From assembly GCA_008360975.2 (NCBI GenBank), contig CM039182.1:17332324-17396323 (forward strand): DNA of 64,000 nt. Reading direction: 5' to 3'. Both the position numbers and the translations under genes were made by a program. The notes under the pieces were generated by a model that searched no databases, had not been told where the DNA came from, and saw only the letters and a list, made by a program, of their open reading frames with translations. Positions 27,061-37,850 of the stretch are shown in pieces. Positions within the stretch are counted from its first letter, which is position 1; each line of letters opens with the position of its first letter. Origin of the DNA: Lichenostomus cassidix. Its lineage: Eukaryota > Chordata > Aves > Passeriformes > Meliphagidae.

Positions 27061-28886
27061 GTTGCTGTGCTGGACGCTAGTGAATGGTCTAATTTTTTGT
27101 GAATGATACAAAGCATTCAGAGTTCTGGTCTTTATTGAGCAATCCAGAGACCAAGCCCTGTGCCAGAGGCCATAAAGAGAGCCCCATAAAAGAATTGGTT
27201 ACAAGACTTGCATTATGAAATAACAGAAGTTTGGTAATAGGATATTAATATCTACCCATGGAGACACTTGGTTTACAAAGAAAATTTGTAGCATTTAGCA
27301 TAAACAAGACAGCACCTTGAAAGCAGTAAAAAATGAAAAGGTTAAGCTACCAGTAAATCTGCACCTACAAGTAACCAAGGAAGGCAGAGTGGCCTCACTG
27401 CATCATTTGGAAAGTTGTAGACTTTATTGCAATTACAACAATAACATCAGAAACTAATAAATTGTCATGGGTCATTAGACAACAAAACAGTAACTCTAGT
27501 CAAACAATTCCAGTGCGTGCTGGTGCTCTGTTAACATTAAAGCAAACATCAAAAGGAAGAATCTCTCACAGACTCACCCACCTCCAAGCTTTTGCCCTCA
27601 GGTTTTCCCTCAGTGAGCTGCATCCATTAGAGCCTAAAGAGGAGCTCAGACAGGAGGCTAGAGTGCAACTCCTGCCTTTTCAACAGCTGTGTCATTTAGC
27701 TGCTTTGAGGATAGTTAATGATGCTTATTAGCATGCTGACAGCTGATGTATCCATCACTAATACCTTTAGTGAATACACCAGCAGCTACACACTTCACTG
27801 TAACACAGATAAAGCCTGAGAAACTGCATCTGCAGACGGTGAACTCCAGCTCAGTGGCACAGCACTCATAGGTCCATTTTTCTCAGCATTGCCATCAGTC
27901 AAAAAGAAAGGAAATAGCTTTATGCTTTCTTGCCCCTGAGGATGTTGGTTTGTTCATCCAGCTGCAGAGTTTTAATAGGAGACACATAAACAGACCTCAG
28001 CAAGTTACAGTGCTAGAGTACAGGAGAAGTGGGTTTAGACTTACTTAGGCTGAGGAGCTGCTGAATGTCTTTCTCATTTTCCTGCCAAGTGATACTGGAA
28101 GTGCTATCTAGGGGCTGAAGTAATTTGAATTCCTCAAATTACCACTCACAGAATTACCTACTATGTCACAGAAGAACCTACTGTGGAAGAACTGGTAGTT
28201 TGAAGGCAACAATGTACAAGGTAACTTGAAACATTGCTGAAAGTGCTGCAAACTAACCTGTTTGTCTATTATCTAAAATGCCCCAAAGTATTATTCAAAA
28301 TCATGTCTCATTTTTCAGAGGAGCAGTGGTTTTTCAGTCAAACAGCTTTTCTAGCTTCAAGGATTGGTCCTGATCTTGGCCCCACATAATGCTTTGCAAA
28401 TGCTAGACTTTGGACTTCTTGCACACCCAATACTTGGCATGGCCTCATATGTCTAAGCTCCATGGAGACAGGATATCAAATATAATACATGCAGCATTTC
28501 CTCACTCTCTGCACCTCCTGCCCCAAGACGTGCATTTTAGCTTGGAGTCTGAGGCACCCAACTTCTCTGTGTGCAAAAGAAGCAGCCCAAGCACCTGGGT
28601 GAAACAAATCAGGAAACTGATCCCCTTCTTCTAAAAATCAAACTGCAAAACTACCTGATAGGCAACACAAAGAGTAGAGTCAAGACCTAACATAGATGCA
28701 CACACCTAGCACACAGGCTGGGAAACCCATAACCCATGAAGCCATTTTCACTGTGAGGAGAGTCAAGCAGCAGCACAGGTTGTCCTGAGAGATTTGGAAA
28801 CAGATGGATCCTGCACAGACATGACTGAATCAAGCCCTTAGCAGCCTGTTCTGACACCACAGCTGCCCCTGCTCTCTGCTGGAGGC
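27061..28886. other. Non-genic stretch
   Basis: No supported gene or named repeat. Composition returns to AT-rich directly after the CpG patch. Confidence 0.55.
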
Positions 28887-28936
28887 CACTCCAGAGACCT
28901 TATGAGGTCCCTTCCAGCCTGATTTATCCCATGAGT
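28887..28936 (+). mobile_element. CR1 LINE 3'-end remnant
   Basis: CCAGAGACCTTATGAGGTCC then CTTCCAGCCTGATTTAT resembles the plus-sense CR1 terminus (GAGGTCCCTTCCAACC-type). Very short and diverged. Confidence 0.6.
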
Positions 28937-31206
28937 CCTTTCCATCCATGCCACAACGTGTCATGCCACTGGACTTTGATGTTATTCTAGCCTCTGGAAA
29001 GTACTATGACAGAGCCACACACAGATTAGTAAAAATTTATTCCATGAATAAGTCATTGTATCTTCCCATTTTTAAAGATCCAATTGGGCACAAGTTTTCC
29101 TTATTATTGGGAAGATGCAACACAAATAATTTTGAAAATACTATCAACTAGATACGGCAGTTCTTCAATATCATTTCAGAAGCAAGACGTTTTAAAAGCA
29201 ATTTATGTATAAAATGCACTGCCTTCAGCCAAATTTCACCTCACCCCAAAATAAACTAATGAACTGTTCCTATTGGGAACCAACCAGATAGTTGACCACA
29301 ACTCTTTTCAAGAACAGAGGAAGATTTTTGTTTGGAGTCACCAAACTACAAACTGGATCTTACAATTTTATGATAAATACTAACTTTGATAAATAAAGTT
29401 ATTTAAAAAAAATTTAAAAGCAAAAACGGCATTCTTTTAAAAGCCCTTATTAGGGAAACAATGTAGCCTTTTTATGGCTATTTATTAGATACTAGCTGAA
29501 TTTCAATAATGAATTGTAATTCAGCACCATATCATCTATTTATATCCGCCGTTCTGAGCCAACTGCAGCTTACTGCATGATTTTGAAGATTTTGGCCAGG
29601 ATTTGAGCATAGTTGGCAAATGCAAGCTGGCAAGCTCTTAAGCAATTAAAGTCTTTATAATTACTCTACCACCACATATGAGAATGCTAGAAATGGGACT
29701 GGATGAAATACAGAAATCTTGTAGTCATGCTTACAGTACGTGACTCCTTCAATATTTCTTTGGTGATACTACAGTAGCATACTACAGCTATCCCATCAGT
29801 CTTTAAACTGATGTTTAAGTATTAGCTCCATGTTCCAATTATGTTAAAAGAGGATTATCCATACTAAAATGTGGTTTATTCAAACAAATGTGACAATGGA
29901 AAGCATTTGCTCACTAAATGCATAATACATGTTCAGCCAAAGTACTAATTACATACTCCATGACTGAGTAACAAATACGTATAATCCATCCTTACGGATT
30001 CCAAAATGAAGACAAGTAACTTCAAGAAACCTTTTCCAGCAAACTTTTCCAAGTACTCTCCCAAAGCAATAAAGGATAGAATATATTTCCTAATCACAGA
30101 ACTTGGACTCCTGCCAGACAGAATGCTGTTTCCAAGGTAGGACTTGTCATTACTAAAGCAATCTTCAGTCCTAACTATCTTGATAGTCCATGTTCTGTTT
30201 TACACAATCCCAAGAGAGCCTTGTTGCTTTTCTCCATTAGCTTCCCAATAGCCAAAAACATGATGCTGAGCTCTGACATGCTTGTAGAGAGTCTTCTATT
30301 ACTCTATTTTATGCAATACAGCAAGAAAAATGTTGGTTTAAACAGAATATAGTAAGTCAGTTATGAAAAAAATGTATTGCTACATTTCATTTATAAAAGC
30401 CTTCCTTGGTCAAAAATCTATACAAAATTAATTTCTGAAACAATAAGTAAATACTTAACTATAAGTAGTCGTGCATACTCTGCTGTACATGATAGCTGAG
30501 TAATGCCGCAAAACTGAATTTATGTAATATAGTTTCAATATATTCTAAGGAAAGTACAGAATAGGGTAGTAACATTAGTGACACAGTGAACACCACAAAC
30601 TATAAATTAATTGATAAATATGTGTTTTGTTTGTTTCCCAGAAAATCTTCTCTGAGACTTGGGACTCCAGCTAGGGAAAGGCCAGTTTGAACTGCCTATC
30701 CAGACTCAGGGACAGAGGAGATGGAGCACCCACCTGCACCAGAAAAGGAATAGGAGGATTGCATATATGTGGGGGTGTTTGTGGCCCAGAACTCCTACAT
30801 CTGACATGATTTAAGTTGCATTCTTCTAGAGTTATGGGGTCCTTTATTCAGTAGTGCAAGCAGGGCTTCCTACTCCATCCTTGCAAAGGAAATTAGGATT
30901 TCAATGCTTCTTGTGCTCATACCCTTTTGGGATAGAGATCACAAAGAATCTGAATGAAAGGAAAGCACCTGGTAGGCAAGCTGAAGAATAAAATGCCAGC
31001 TTTTGTGAGTTTGAGCAGCATAAAGCTTTATTAAGCATCTTAGCAATAAGCAAACCCAGAAGTTTTTGCTTGTGGTGGGTTTAATTTGGTTTAAATCGCA
31101 TCTTTCATCAAGTACTCATCACCAATCACAAAGGTTTTAAACACTCCTCTAAAGGCCCATCTCAAAGGAATCCACATGTTTGTTTTTGTTTTTTTAGCAA
31201 TACTGA
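28937..31206. other. Non-genic stretch with a conserved-looking AT-rich block
   Basis: No supported gene. The block at 29440-29660 is listed separately. The remainder is AT-rich with no recognisable repeat. Confidence 0.55.
29440..29660. promoter_or_regulatory. Possible conserved enhancer-like element
   Basis: A dense run of homeodomain-like words (TTTATGGC, AATGAATTGTAATTCA, CAATTAAAG, TAATTA) around a 31-bp near-palindrome at 29495-29525 whose arms are GCTGAATT and AATTCAGC. The sequence lacks repeat character and has the motif-dense, AT-rich look of vertebrate conserved noncoding elements. Conservation itself was not tested. Confidence 0.25.
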
Positions 31207-31363
31207 CTGAGGACAGGCTATGCAGAGAGGCTCTGGAGTCTCCATCCTTGGAGAGGCTCAGAAGTCACCTGGACAACCAGCTCTAGGTGGGTCTGCTTGC
31301 ACAGGGAGGTTTGACACGATGACCTCCAGAGATCCCTGTCAACCTTAACCATCCTGTGGCTCT
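31207..31363 (+). mobile_element. CR1 LINE 3'-end fragment
   Basis: Plus-sense CR1 terminus: CTCTGGAGTCTCCATCCTTG, CTGGACAACCAGCTCTAGGT, then GATGACCTCCAGAGATCC and the ACCATCCTGTGGCTC end. It includes the end of the element just downstream of ORF2. It is truncated and carries many substitutions. Confidence 0.92.
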
Positions 31364-31861
31364 CAACTGCACTCCTACCCAATTCTGCAAAGGCACCATT
31401 TCATGTCTCACCATCCCAAAGAAGGAATGTAGAAAAGTAAGTTTCCACTGCATCTCGTAAGATCTAAAATCTGATTTTAGTCTGTACTGCATGAAAAGGG
31501 AAAAAAAGAAAAGATAAAGTTACACACACACACAACTTATATTTTCGGTGATTTGGGGGCTAAAGTAGAAAGTTGCATTATACTACAGGAGGAAGGAAGA
31601 GATATGGGGAAAGAATATATGGTAACAAATACAAAAGCTACCCTATTTTAAAGAAACACATAGTCCACAAGATTTTACAGTCTTACCACTAAATTACATG
31701 AACCCAAACACTGCATCAAGTGATTTGGAGATACTCCAACCTCTCAGGGTTCCCTGAGAGATTTTCGGGGGGAACCAGAGAAGGGTTTGTTTCCCCTCTC
31801 CCATCCAAAGAAAATCAAGCAAAAGGGATAACAATCATTTTAATATCCCCATAATTAAAGG

Positions 31862-31881
31862 AAAAAAAAAAAAAAAAAAAA
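31862..31881. repeat. Poly(A) tract
   Basis: Twenty consecutive A. No target-site duplication or SINE body is evident beside it. Confidence 0.9.
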
Positions 31882-33389
31882 GGGAACAATCCAAAGCAAA
31901 ACAAAAAAAAACCCAAACCACCACCACCATTTACTACTGAGGGATGATCTTGGAATAACCCCTGCACTGTCCCAGTGCATTCTGTCACTGACACAAAACC
32001 TGTTTCTTCACCTAGCATTACCCACCATCCTGGGACAGACAATGTTGTTATCCCAAGATCTAACAGTATACCTGAATGTTAACAACAAATATCTCAGCAT
32101 TTTATTTTTCTGTGTACATGTTTGGAGTTATTTCATTTCATGCTGGCTTGGAAAACTACCATTGCATTATTTAATGAATTCTGAGGCATTCAGGAATATA
32201 GCCAATTCCAGCTTATATTGGATAAAAAAATGATAGAAACACTATGATTCAAATGTGCTGAGGGAGAAAAAGAATGAGAAGCAGACTTGCATATATAGAA
32301 ACTATGTATACAAGTTCTGAGACATCTTCAGTGAATCTAAATCTATGAATACAAATCTAGAAGGACTTAGAGATAAATATAATGTCAAGTGTTATGTGCA
32401 AGTCTTCACAGAATCAAGACCAAAGAAAACACCTTCTCCAGTCAGGGGAATTGAGATGTTTGGTGTCACAGAGGAATGTCCCTTTGCACCACAGCACAAC
32501 ACATTTAAGGAAAAGCGATTTATTTTTTGCAGAATTAAAGAATCAGTGATGCTTAGCTGGAGCACACTGCTTTGGAAGAGGCCCAAAAGCTCAAGTAATT
32601 GCAATGGACTGGAAAGGCCTTCACCCCCAGGTCAGCAATTTACATTCCAGCAGGGCTATTTATGAGACAAAGCAGTTACCACCAACCACCCCTGGAATGC
32701 TCAAGGTGCCATTCTTGGTACCACTGCCGAGGTGCAAACACACACAGACACTGTGACAAACCAGTCACATGCACAATTTCAGCAGAGGAGCCCAGGACTG
32801 GGGTAGTGCACAAATTATTTAGGTGGTTACCACAAGCCAGCAAAGCTGGGTGTGCAATGAAATTCCTCTCTATAGGCTTGAAATTCTTCCCACCACAATG
32901 GTGTCAAATACAGAATTGGCTTAAGGAATGGTAAGTAAAAATAACGTTGTCCTCCATGAGATTTTAGACTCATTACAGTTTGATATAAGTGATGAGTTAA
33001 ATAGAAAAGAAGTCCATATTTTTTCTCTTTCCCTGCCAGCTAACATTAGTTCCACCCCACTTTCCCAGTTATTTCTTTGGTTTTCCTCCCTCTCAGCTTG
33101 CTTTATGTCCTCTGCTTCCTGCTCCAGAGCATGGCCCTTTTTCTTAGTCCCATATTTACCACCCACAATCTACTTTCTCCTCCTTACTTTCTTCACTGCT
33201 TCTAACTTAACTTCCAATAGTCTGCAAACCTTAACTGACTAATCAACTATTGTAAAAATGGGCTACGTTTCTCTCTAAGACTTCTATATCTTTAAAGCAA
33301 ACTTTAAATCCCTAGGTTCTCAGTACATGCATAAATTTTTCAGTATGTTTGTAAAAATTCCAGGTGTGATGGGGATGCAATAGAACATT

Positions 33390-33411
33390 AAAAAAAAATT
33401 AAAAAAAAAAA
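33390..33411. repeat. A-rich simple tract
   Basis: Two A runs separated by TT. No associated retroposon body seen. Confidence 0.85.
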
Positions 33412-33771
33412 GTGAACCATGGCTGAGAGAACAGGAACTAGAAATAAACATCCTCATTTTCAACTCTCAGTGAAAGACAAGCTTCAAAATCATTAACTGT
33501 CTCCTTTTGCTGACAGCAGGAGGTCACAGCAAATGTCAAACACAAGAGAGCTGTTCAATTAAGGGCAACCTTACAAAATCCAAACTGTTACCAACAGCAG
33601 CCTAGACGTCATCTTTGCCCCAACAAAACCACTGTCTGGACAGCCCCTGTTACACAAGGCTCCACACTAAAGAGCTGCCAAGCTTTAACCTTCAGTGAGG
33701 AGAACTGAATTTATTCACCCAAGAAACAAAACTGCCATACCAGAGCACTGGCTTCCTCAGAAATATGCCAG

Positions 33772-33806
33772 AAAAAAAAAAATAAAAGAAAAAAAAAAAA
33801 AAAAAA
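33772..33806. repeat. Poly(A)-type tract
   Basis: A-rich run interrupted by T and G. Simple sequence. Confidence 0.85.
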
Positions 33807-35516
33807 GCAAGATTATTTTTCTCACCTCTTCCTATAGTCTAAACCAAAAACTACACACATGGAGTATCAGTATCACAAAGCAATAAACAGGAGATTGTGA
33901 TTTCAAGCACTGAAAGTAGGTAGGCAGCAAATTAGCTAAACAGAACATCTATCTGTTAAGAAAAAAAAAGGCACAAAACCAAAACAAATAAAAAACCCTG
34001 ACAAAACCAATGATGAATAAGAATACAAATGCAATGGTTTTATGGGGGAAAAAATGTAACCAAATACAGTAGTTTTATTTAATGGCAATTTTATTGTTCC
34101 ACATTGAATGCTTTAGAAAACATAGCTAATCTGAATTACAACAAATTGTCAAAACAGTTTTAGAGTAAGTCTTCTGTCACACAGGGAAAAAAAGTATATA
34201 TGTACAGTTCCAGACACAGGAACATTAAAAATACTCAATACTAAACTTCTTCCTCGAATTGTGCAATGATCTGAGAATAAAGGTTCCCTAAAACCCAAGC
34301 CTGAACTGTGGCATTATATAAAGTCTTTGGGCCTATGCATTTCATTTCAGTATGAAATCAGAGTGAAGTTGTGGCTGCAGAAAGAGTTGTGCACTTTCAA
34401 TGCTGCACGCTGGATGCTGGACATGCAACATGACCAACTGTGTGTACAGAAATTCCTGCATGCATTAGTTTGGGTGTTATCAAAAGAATCTGAGATCAGG
34501 TTTGGCTTGGTGAACATAGGTGAAAAAAAAATATATAGTTGGTACATTTATTCAGAGATCCAGCTTGGTCACTATATGAAAATGTCATTCTTAGAGAGCT
34601 AGAAGATACAGATTTTTATGCACTGCATACTCACTGCACTTCACACAGTTCACAAGGTCAGATGGAAAAAATAAATGCTATGGGTTTGATATCCATCTCT
34701 AGCATGCAGAACATCAGTTTACCAGAAGTCTACAAGATTACATCTTAATGTTTGATATTATGCAATACTTTGCCTAATAGTCTAACTGTGCCTTCCCAGT
34801 AAGCAAAAGCTACTGTCCAGGCACTTTCCTGAGCAACCAGAGACATGCAAACGATCAGCTGGTGATTTCCCTGGGCAGTGTGCAATGCTCATCTGCAGAA
34901 ATCCAAAGAGGGATTTTGAAGGCATTAGGACAGAGAAAGAACAAGAAATAAAAGCACATTTAGAATGACTGATTTTAAACAGCAGCAGACATGCAGCACT
35001 AAACACGACATTTAAATATCCTGAGAAGCTGACATCACCACACTGCCCAGCACTGCATGCAGGGGCTGAACTTTGCCAAACACGAACAAGACAAATCCTG
35101 CTATTCTCGAAGCTAACAATAGTTTTTCTTGAACTCCAGGAGCAGCAGAAAAAGTTGACTCTCGGCTGAGAGCAAATCATACCTCAGGGCACACACATGG
35201 GCAAAGGCACGCAAAACACCCCACCTAGCATCTTCAAGCCCCTCACACGGTCCCTGCGAGCAGAGCAGCAGCTCCGGGGCTGCGGACCTCGCACTTGGAG
35301 TGCTTGGAGAGCTGCGCTTTCATCCTCGGGGCTCAAAGAAAAAGCTTCCGACTCAAACTGCACATTCTTAAAGCATTTAGGTTGGGGTTTTTTTCCTCCA
35401 AAAAGCACAGTCATTTTGTTGTTGAAAGCTTCTGACAGCGAAAGCATGCAATGCACACACACACCCCCATCGTGTTTTTCGGGGGAAAGGCAGTTTCTGT
35501 GGTACTCCACGCTTAC

Positions 35517-35561
35517 CAATAAGTAACTTTTAAGTTTTCCATATTCCTAAGTTTACTCACA
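35517..35561 (-). other. Alternative minus-strand splice donors beside the CpG island
   Basis: Reading leftward, CTTCTGCTT|GTGAGTAAAC (exon end 35561) and TTATTG|GTAAGCG (exon end 35517) are both good 5' splice sites just beyond the GC-rich core. With the donor at 35848 they suggest several lengths of the first exon. Only one may be used. Confidence 0.3.
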
Positions 35562-35847
35562 AGCAGAAGACTCGCAGGCACAGGAGCAGCCAGACGGGCC
35601 GGAGGATGCGGTGCTGCCGACCGGCGCTCAGGCGCGGCTGCTCCTGCCGAGGCTGCCGCTGCCTCCCCGCGCCGGGAGCCGCCCGGGCAGCGCTCCCCGC
35701 CCTGCCCCTCGCTCCCCGGGATGCTGACGGCTCCGGGAGGCGGCGCGGGGGCAGCGCCGACCCTCGCCCCGCTCAGCCTCACCTGCCCGCGGGGCGATCG
35801 CCCCAAGGTCACCCCCTCCCGTGGAAGCGAACTTGGGGAGCACTCAC

Positions 35848-36310
35848 CTCGGCGGAGCCGGGCTGTCGCCGCCGCGGAGGGCCGGGGGGCGGTGCGGAGC
35901 CTCCGCCGGCTGCAGCGCGCAGGACGGGCTGCGCGCTCCCTCCTCCTCCTCCTCCGCCGCCTCCTCCTCCTCTCTCTCCCCGACGACTTTCACTTCACCT
36001 GCAGGCAGCCCGGCTGCGGCGGGGCGGGCGGCTCCGCAGCTTTCCGCGGGACCGCAGTCACTGCGGCAGCGCCCTCCCGCACCGAGCCGGGCCGCACCGC
36101 GCAGCGGCCGTTCGTCCCTCCGCGGGCCGGGGCGAGTCTGCCCTGGCGGTGCCCGCAAACCCGGAGGGGGAAGGCACGAACTGTGGGGCTCCGAGGGCCG
36201 TCCCGAGCCCCTCCGCGGGTGCGGAAGCAGCGCGACCCTGCTGAACGCGACCGCCGCCCCGGGATGCTCTCCCCGAGGCGGCCGCTCGCCTGCAGCTGCA
36301 GGGTAGGGAT
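35848..36310 (-). other. Candidate 5'UTR first exon of a leftward gene
   Basis: Bounded at its 3' end by a near-perfect donor GCCGAG|GTGAGTGC (last exon base 35848). Initiation would lie within the GC-rich core at roughly 36.2-36.3 kb. A second possible donor (CTGCAG|GTGAAG) lies at about 35999. The minus frame is open but low-complexity (Glu-rich from the GGA repeat, then Pro/Ala/Arg) and resembles translated 5'UTR rather than a protein. The next exon would be to the left; the segment at 14737-14834 is one possibility. Confidence 0.4.
35936..35980. repeat. (TCC)n / (GGA)n tract in the CpG island
   Basis: Runs of TCC interrupted by GCC on the plus strand. Polypurine on the minus strand. Typical of GC-rich 5'UTRs. 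Confidence 0.9.
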
Positions 36311-36320
36311 TGCCCCCGTG

Positions 36321-36330
36321 CTGTCAATCA
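36321..36330 (-). promoter_or_regulatory. PBX-PREP/MEIS-type decamer
   Basis: CTGTCAATCA is the exact reverse complement of TGATTGACAG, the established composite site for PBX with PREP or MEIS homeoproteins. It sits on the edge of the CpG island, 17 bp before the TATA box. A perfect 10-bp match in a promoter is suggestive, not proof. Confidence 0.4.
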
Positions 36331-36346
36331 CCTCCTCGGTGAGGGG

Positions 36347-36356
36347 CTATAAATAT
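36347..36356 (+). promoter_or_regulatory. TATA box (or MEF2-like A/T site)
   Basis: CTATAAATAT within GGGGCTATAAATATTTAT. TATAAATA at 36348-36355 is a strong TATA element on the plus strand and predicts initiation near 36378. The core also resembles an MEF2 site (CTA then A/T then TA/G). A weak donor (CAG|GTGGAG) follows at 36530. It may mark a divergent rightward transcript from the island. Confidence 0.4.
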
Positions 36357-37609
36357 TTATTAGGCATTCTAATAGCCGCATCTAGCTAAGCGGAGCATTT
36401 TAGTCGTGTCGCTCCTGTGCTTCGAAGCCCCAAAGCAGTCCCACACGGGCGGAATTTGAGCTCACTCACTCGCTCACTCACTGGCCCGTCTGACTCCACA
36501 CCGGGAAAGGGCTCTGCTGCCACAGCCAGGTGGAGAGATATGTCAGAAGGGTATCAGCGTGTGCGCCAGCCCCTGAAACCTTCCTTTTTAAGGAGAGATG
36601 AATGTTTGCTGGCTTGAGTGGTTTCCATCAGAAGAGGGAGGCAGCCCTCTGTCATCTTCTGTGGGGAACATTGCATTAGCAGTTCTGTTCGGACAAACTG
36701 GGCTTTCATGCTCTAATCGGGCTGTGAAAAATATCTTAAGCAAGAATCTAAATGCACGAAGAGCTCAGAAACAAGAACCTAAACTTGGATGCAGTTATCT
36801 GTGTTATCTGATGGAAAATGAGGATAAGAAATTATGGAAACTTTCTACAATTTCATGCATGTTTAAAAAAACATCAAACAAAATAAACAGGGTCTCAAGA
36901 CAGAAAGAAATTTATATGAAGGAAAAATACTAAATTAATCTCTTTTTTTCTTGTTGTTGTGGGTTCTTCCCCCATTATAAAAACGATTCTTGATGGTGCA
37001 TGGAGCCACACTGGTGTTGCAATCTTGCAATACCTCCTGCAACAACTACTATGCTTGTAAATTTTTTTTCTCTGAAAATTTTAAGAGATAAGAGCAAGAA
37101 ATATCAAGACAGACACAATTTAAAAACTCTGATTATAAAGTCACAAGCTTGCCTTAGTTTATTTTGTTGGAGGACGGTGGTTTTATTTTGCAGGTATGTT
37201 TAGAATGGAATCAGCTAGTAATGCAATTTTGGCTTCTGCCTTTCTGCACCTCCTGTTCCCAACTAGGTGACACTTCTGTCTGGAAAGTAGACAGTCTGAA
37301 CTTGACCTTGCTATCAAAAGGGACAGAGCTTTGCTGCACAGTGTGCTGGGCAAAAACCAGCAGCTATCAAGTTGAATAGTCCACTTAGACATGAGATAGA
37401 GCAGCAACAAAATTTCAATAGTGTATATCCTTCCAAACGTCGTGTTTGCTCATATAAATGAATACCTAATTGGTGGTTTCTCCATCTCTCTGAGATTTAA
37501 GAGTATCTGTTGCTTTTAGAAGGAGATCTTATTACCAGGACTTTGGTTTTGCCAAGCATGATACATTGAATTTGTATCTATGGTGAGAGGCGGTATTTGT
37601 AATATAGCA
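36357..37609. other. Region right of the CpG island
   Basis: Composition falls back to AT-rich within about 250 bp. Open frames are short. No named repeat or supported exon. Confidence 0.5.
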
Positions 37610-37850
37610 ATGCACAAAGGCTGCAGCTGAACTGAGACTCTGTTGGGCTTTTCACTGACCAAACACAGAGAGAGAATGCCTGTCTTGAAGACTTCCAGTC
37701 TAGGCTAAGCAGATAAGACAAGCAAGCAATGGCAGGGGAAACAGAGAAAGGTGAAATAAATTGCCCAAGACCGTGCAGGAGGGGGCTGGCTGCAGAGCCA
37801 GTGTTGCTGATCCAGCAGCCTGTACAACAATTCCAGTGATGCCAAGCATT
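37610..37850 (+). mobile_element. Ancient MIR/L2-tail-like SINE remnant
   Basis: The run CCAAACACAGAGAG, CTTGAAGACTTCCAGTCTA, AGATAAGACAAGC, GGCAGGGGAAACAGAGAAAG, AAATTGCCCAAGACCGTGCA, GCAGAGCCAG follows in order the widespread amniote MIR/L2-related repeat. In that repeat I recall CAAACACAG, GAGCTTACAATCTA, AGACAAGACAG, GGGGAAACTGAGGCACAGAG, CTTGCCCAAGGTCACACAG and GCAGAGC. Many substitutions show great age. Exact family is uncertain. Confidence 0.65.

Larger units (their letters stand above)
31364..35500. other. Stretch upstream of the CpG island in plus coordinates (downstream if the gene is leftward)
   Basis: It holds A-rich simple tracts (31862-31881, 33390-33411, 33772-33806) and no named interspersed repeat. 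One open frame at 32345-32665 has a protein-like look and an acceptor-like TTTATTTTTTGCAG inside it, but it is not recognisable. If the CpG-island gene runs leftward, this is the start of its first intron. Confidence 0.5.
35590..36340. promoter_or_regulatory. CpG island promoter
   Basis: About 750 bp of dense CpG and GC boxes (GGGGCGGGCGG at about 36020, CCGCCGCC, GCGGCCGCT) sits abruptly in AT-rich DNA. It includes a (TCC)n run at 35936-35980, common in vertebrate 5'UTRs. Long open frames in several phases on both strands are a by-product of the base composition, not evidence of coding. Minus-strand splice donors at three places (exon ends at about 35848, 35561 and 35517) suggest leftward transcription with alternative 5'UTR exons. 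The TATA box on the right flank could fire a divergent rightward transcript. Gene identity is unknown. Confidence 0.85.

Noticed and set aside
32345..32665. 106-codon plus-strand frame with an acceptor-like TTTATTTTTTGCAG inside
   Set aside because: The first part looks protein-like, but the acceptor lies within the frame instead of at its start and no donor pairs with it convincingly.
35606..36389. Long open frames (up to 222 codons) on both strands in the CpG island
   Set aside because: Many phases are open at once and the translations are Arg/Ala/Pro-rich low complexity. This is the normal effect of high GC in a promoter.
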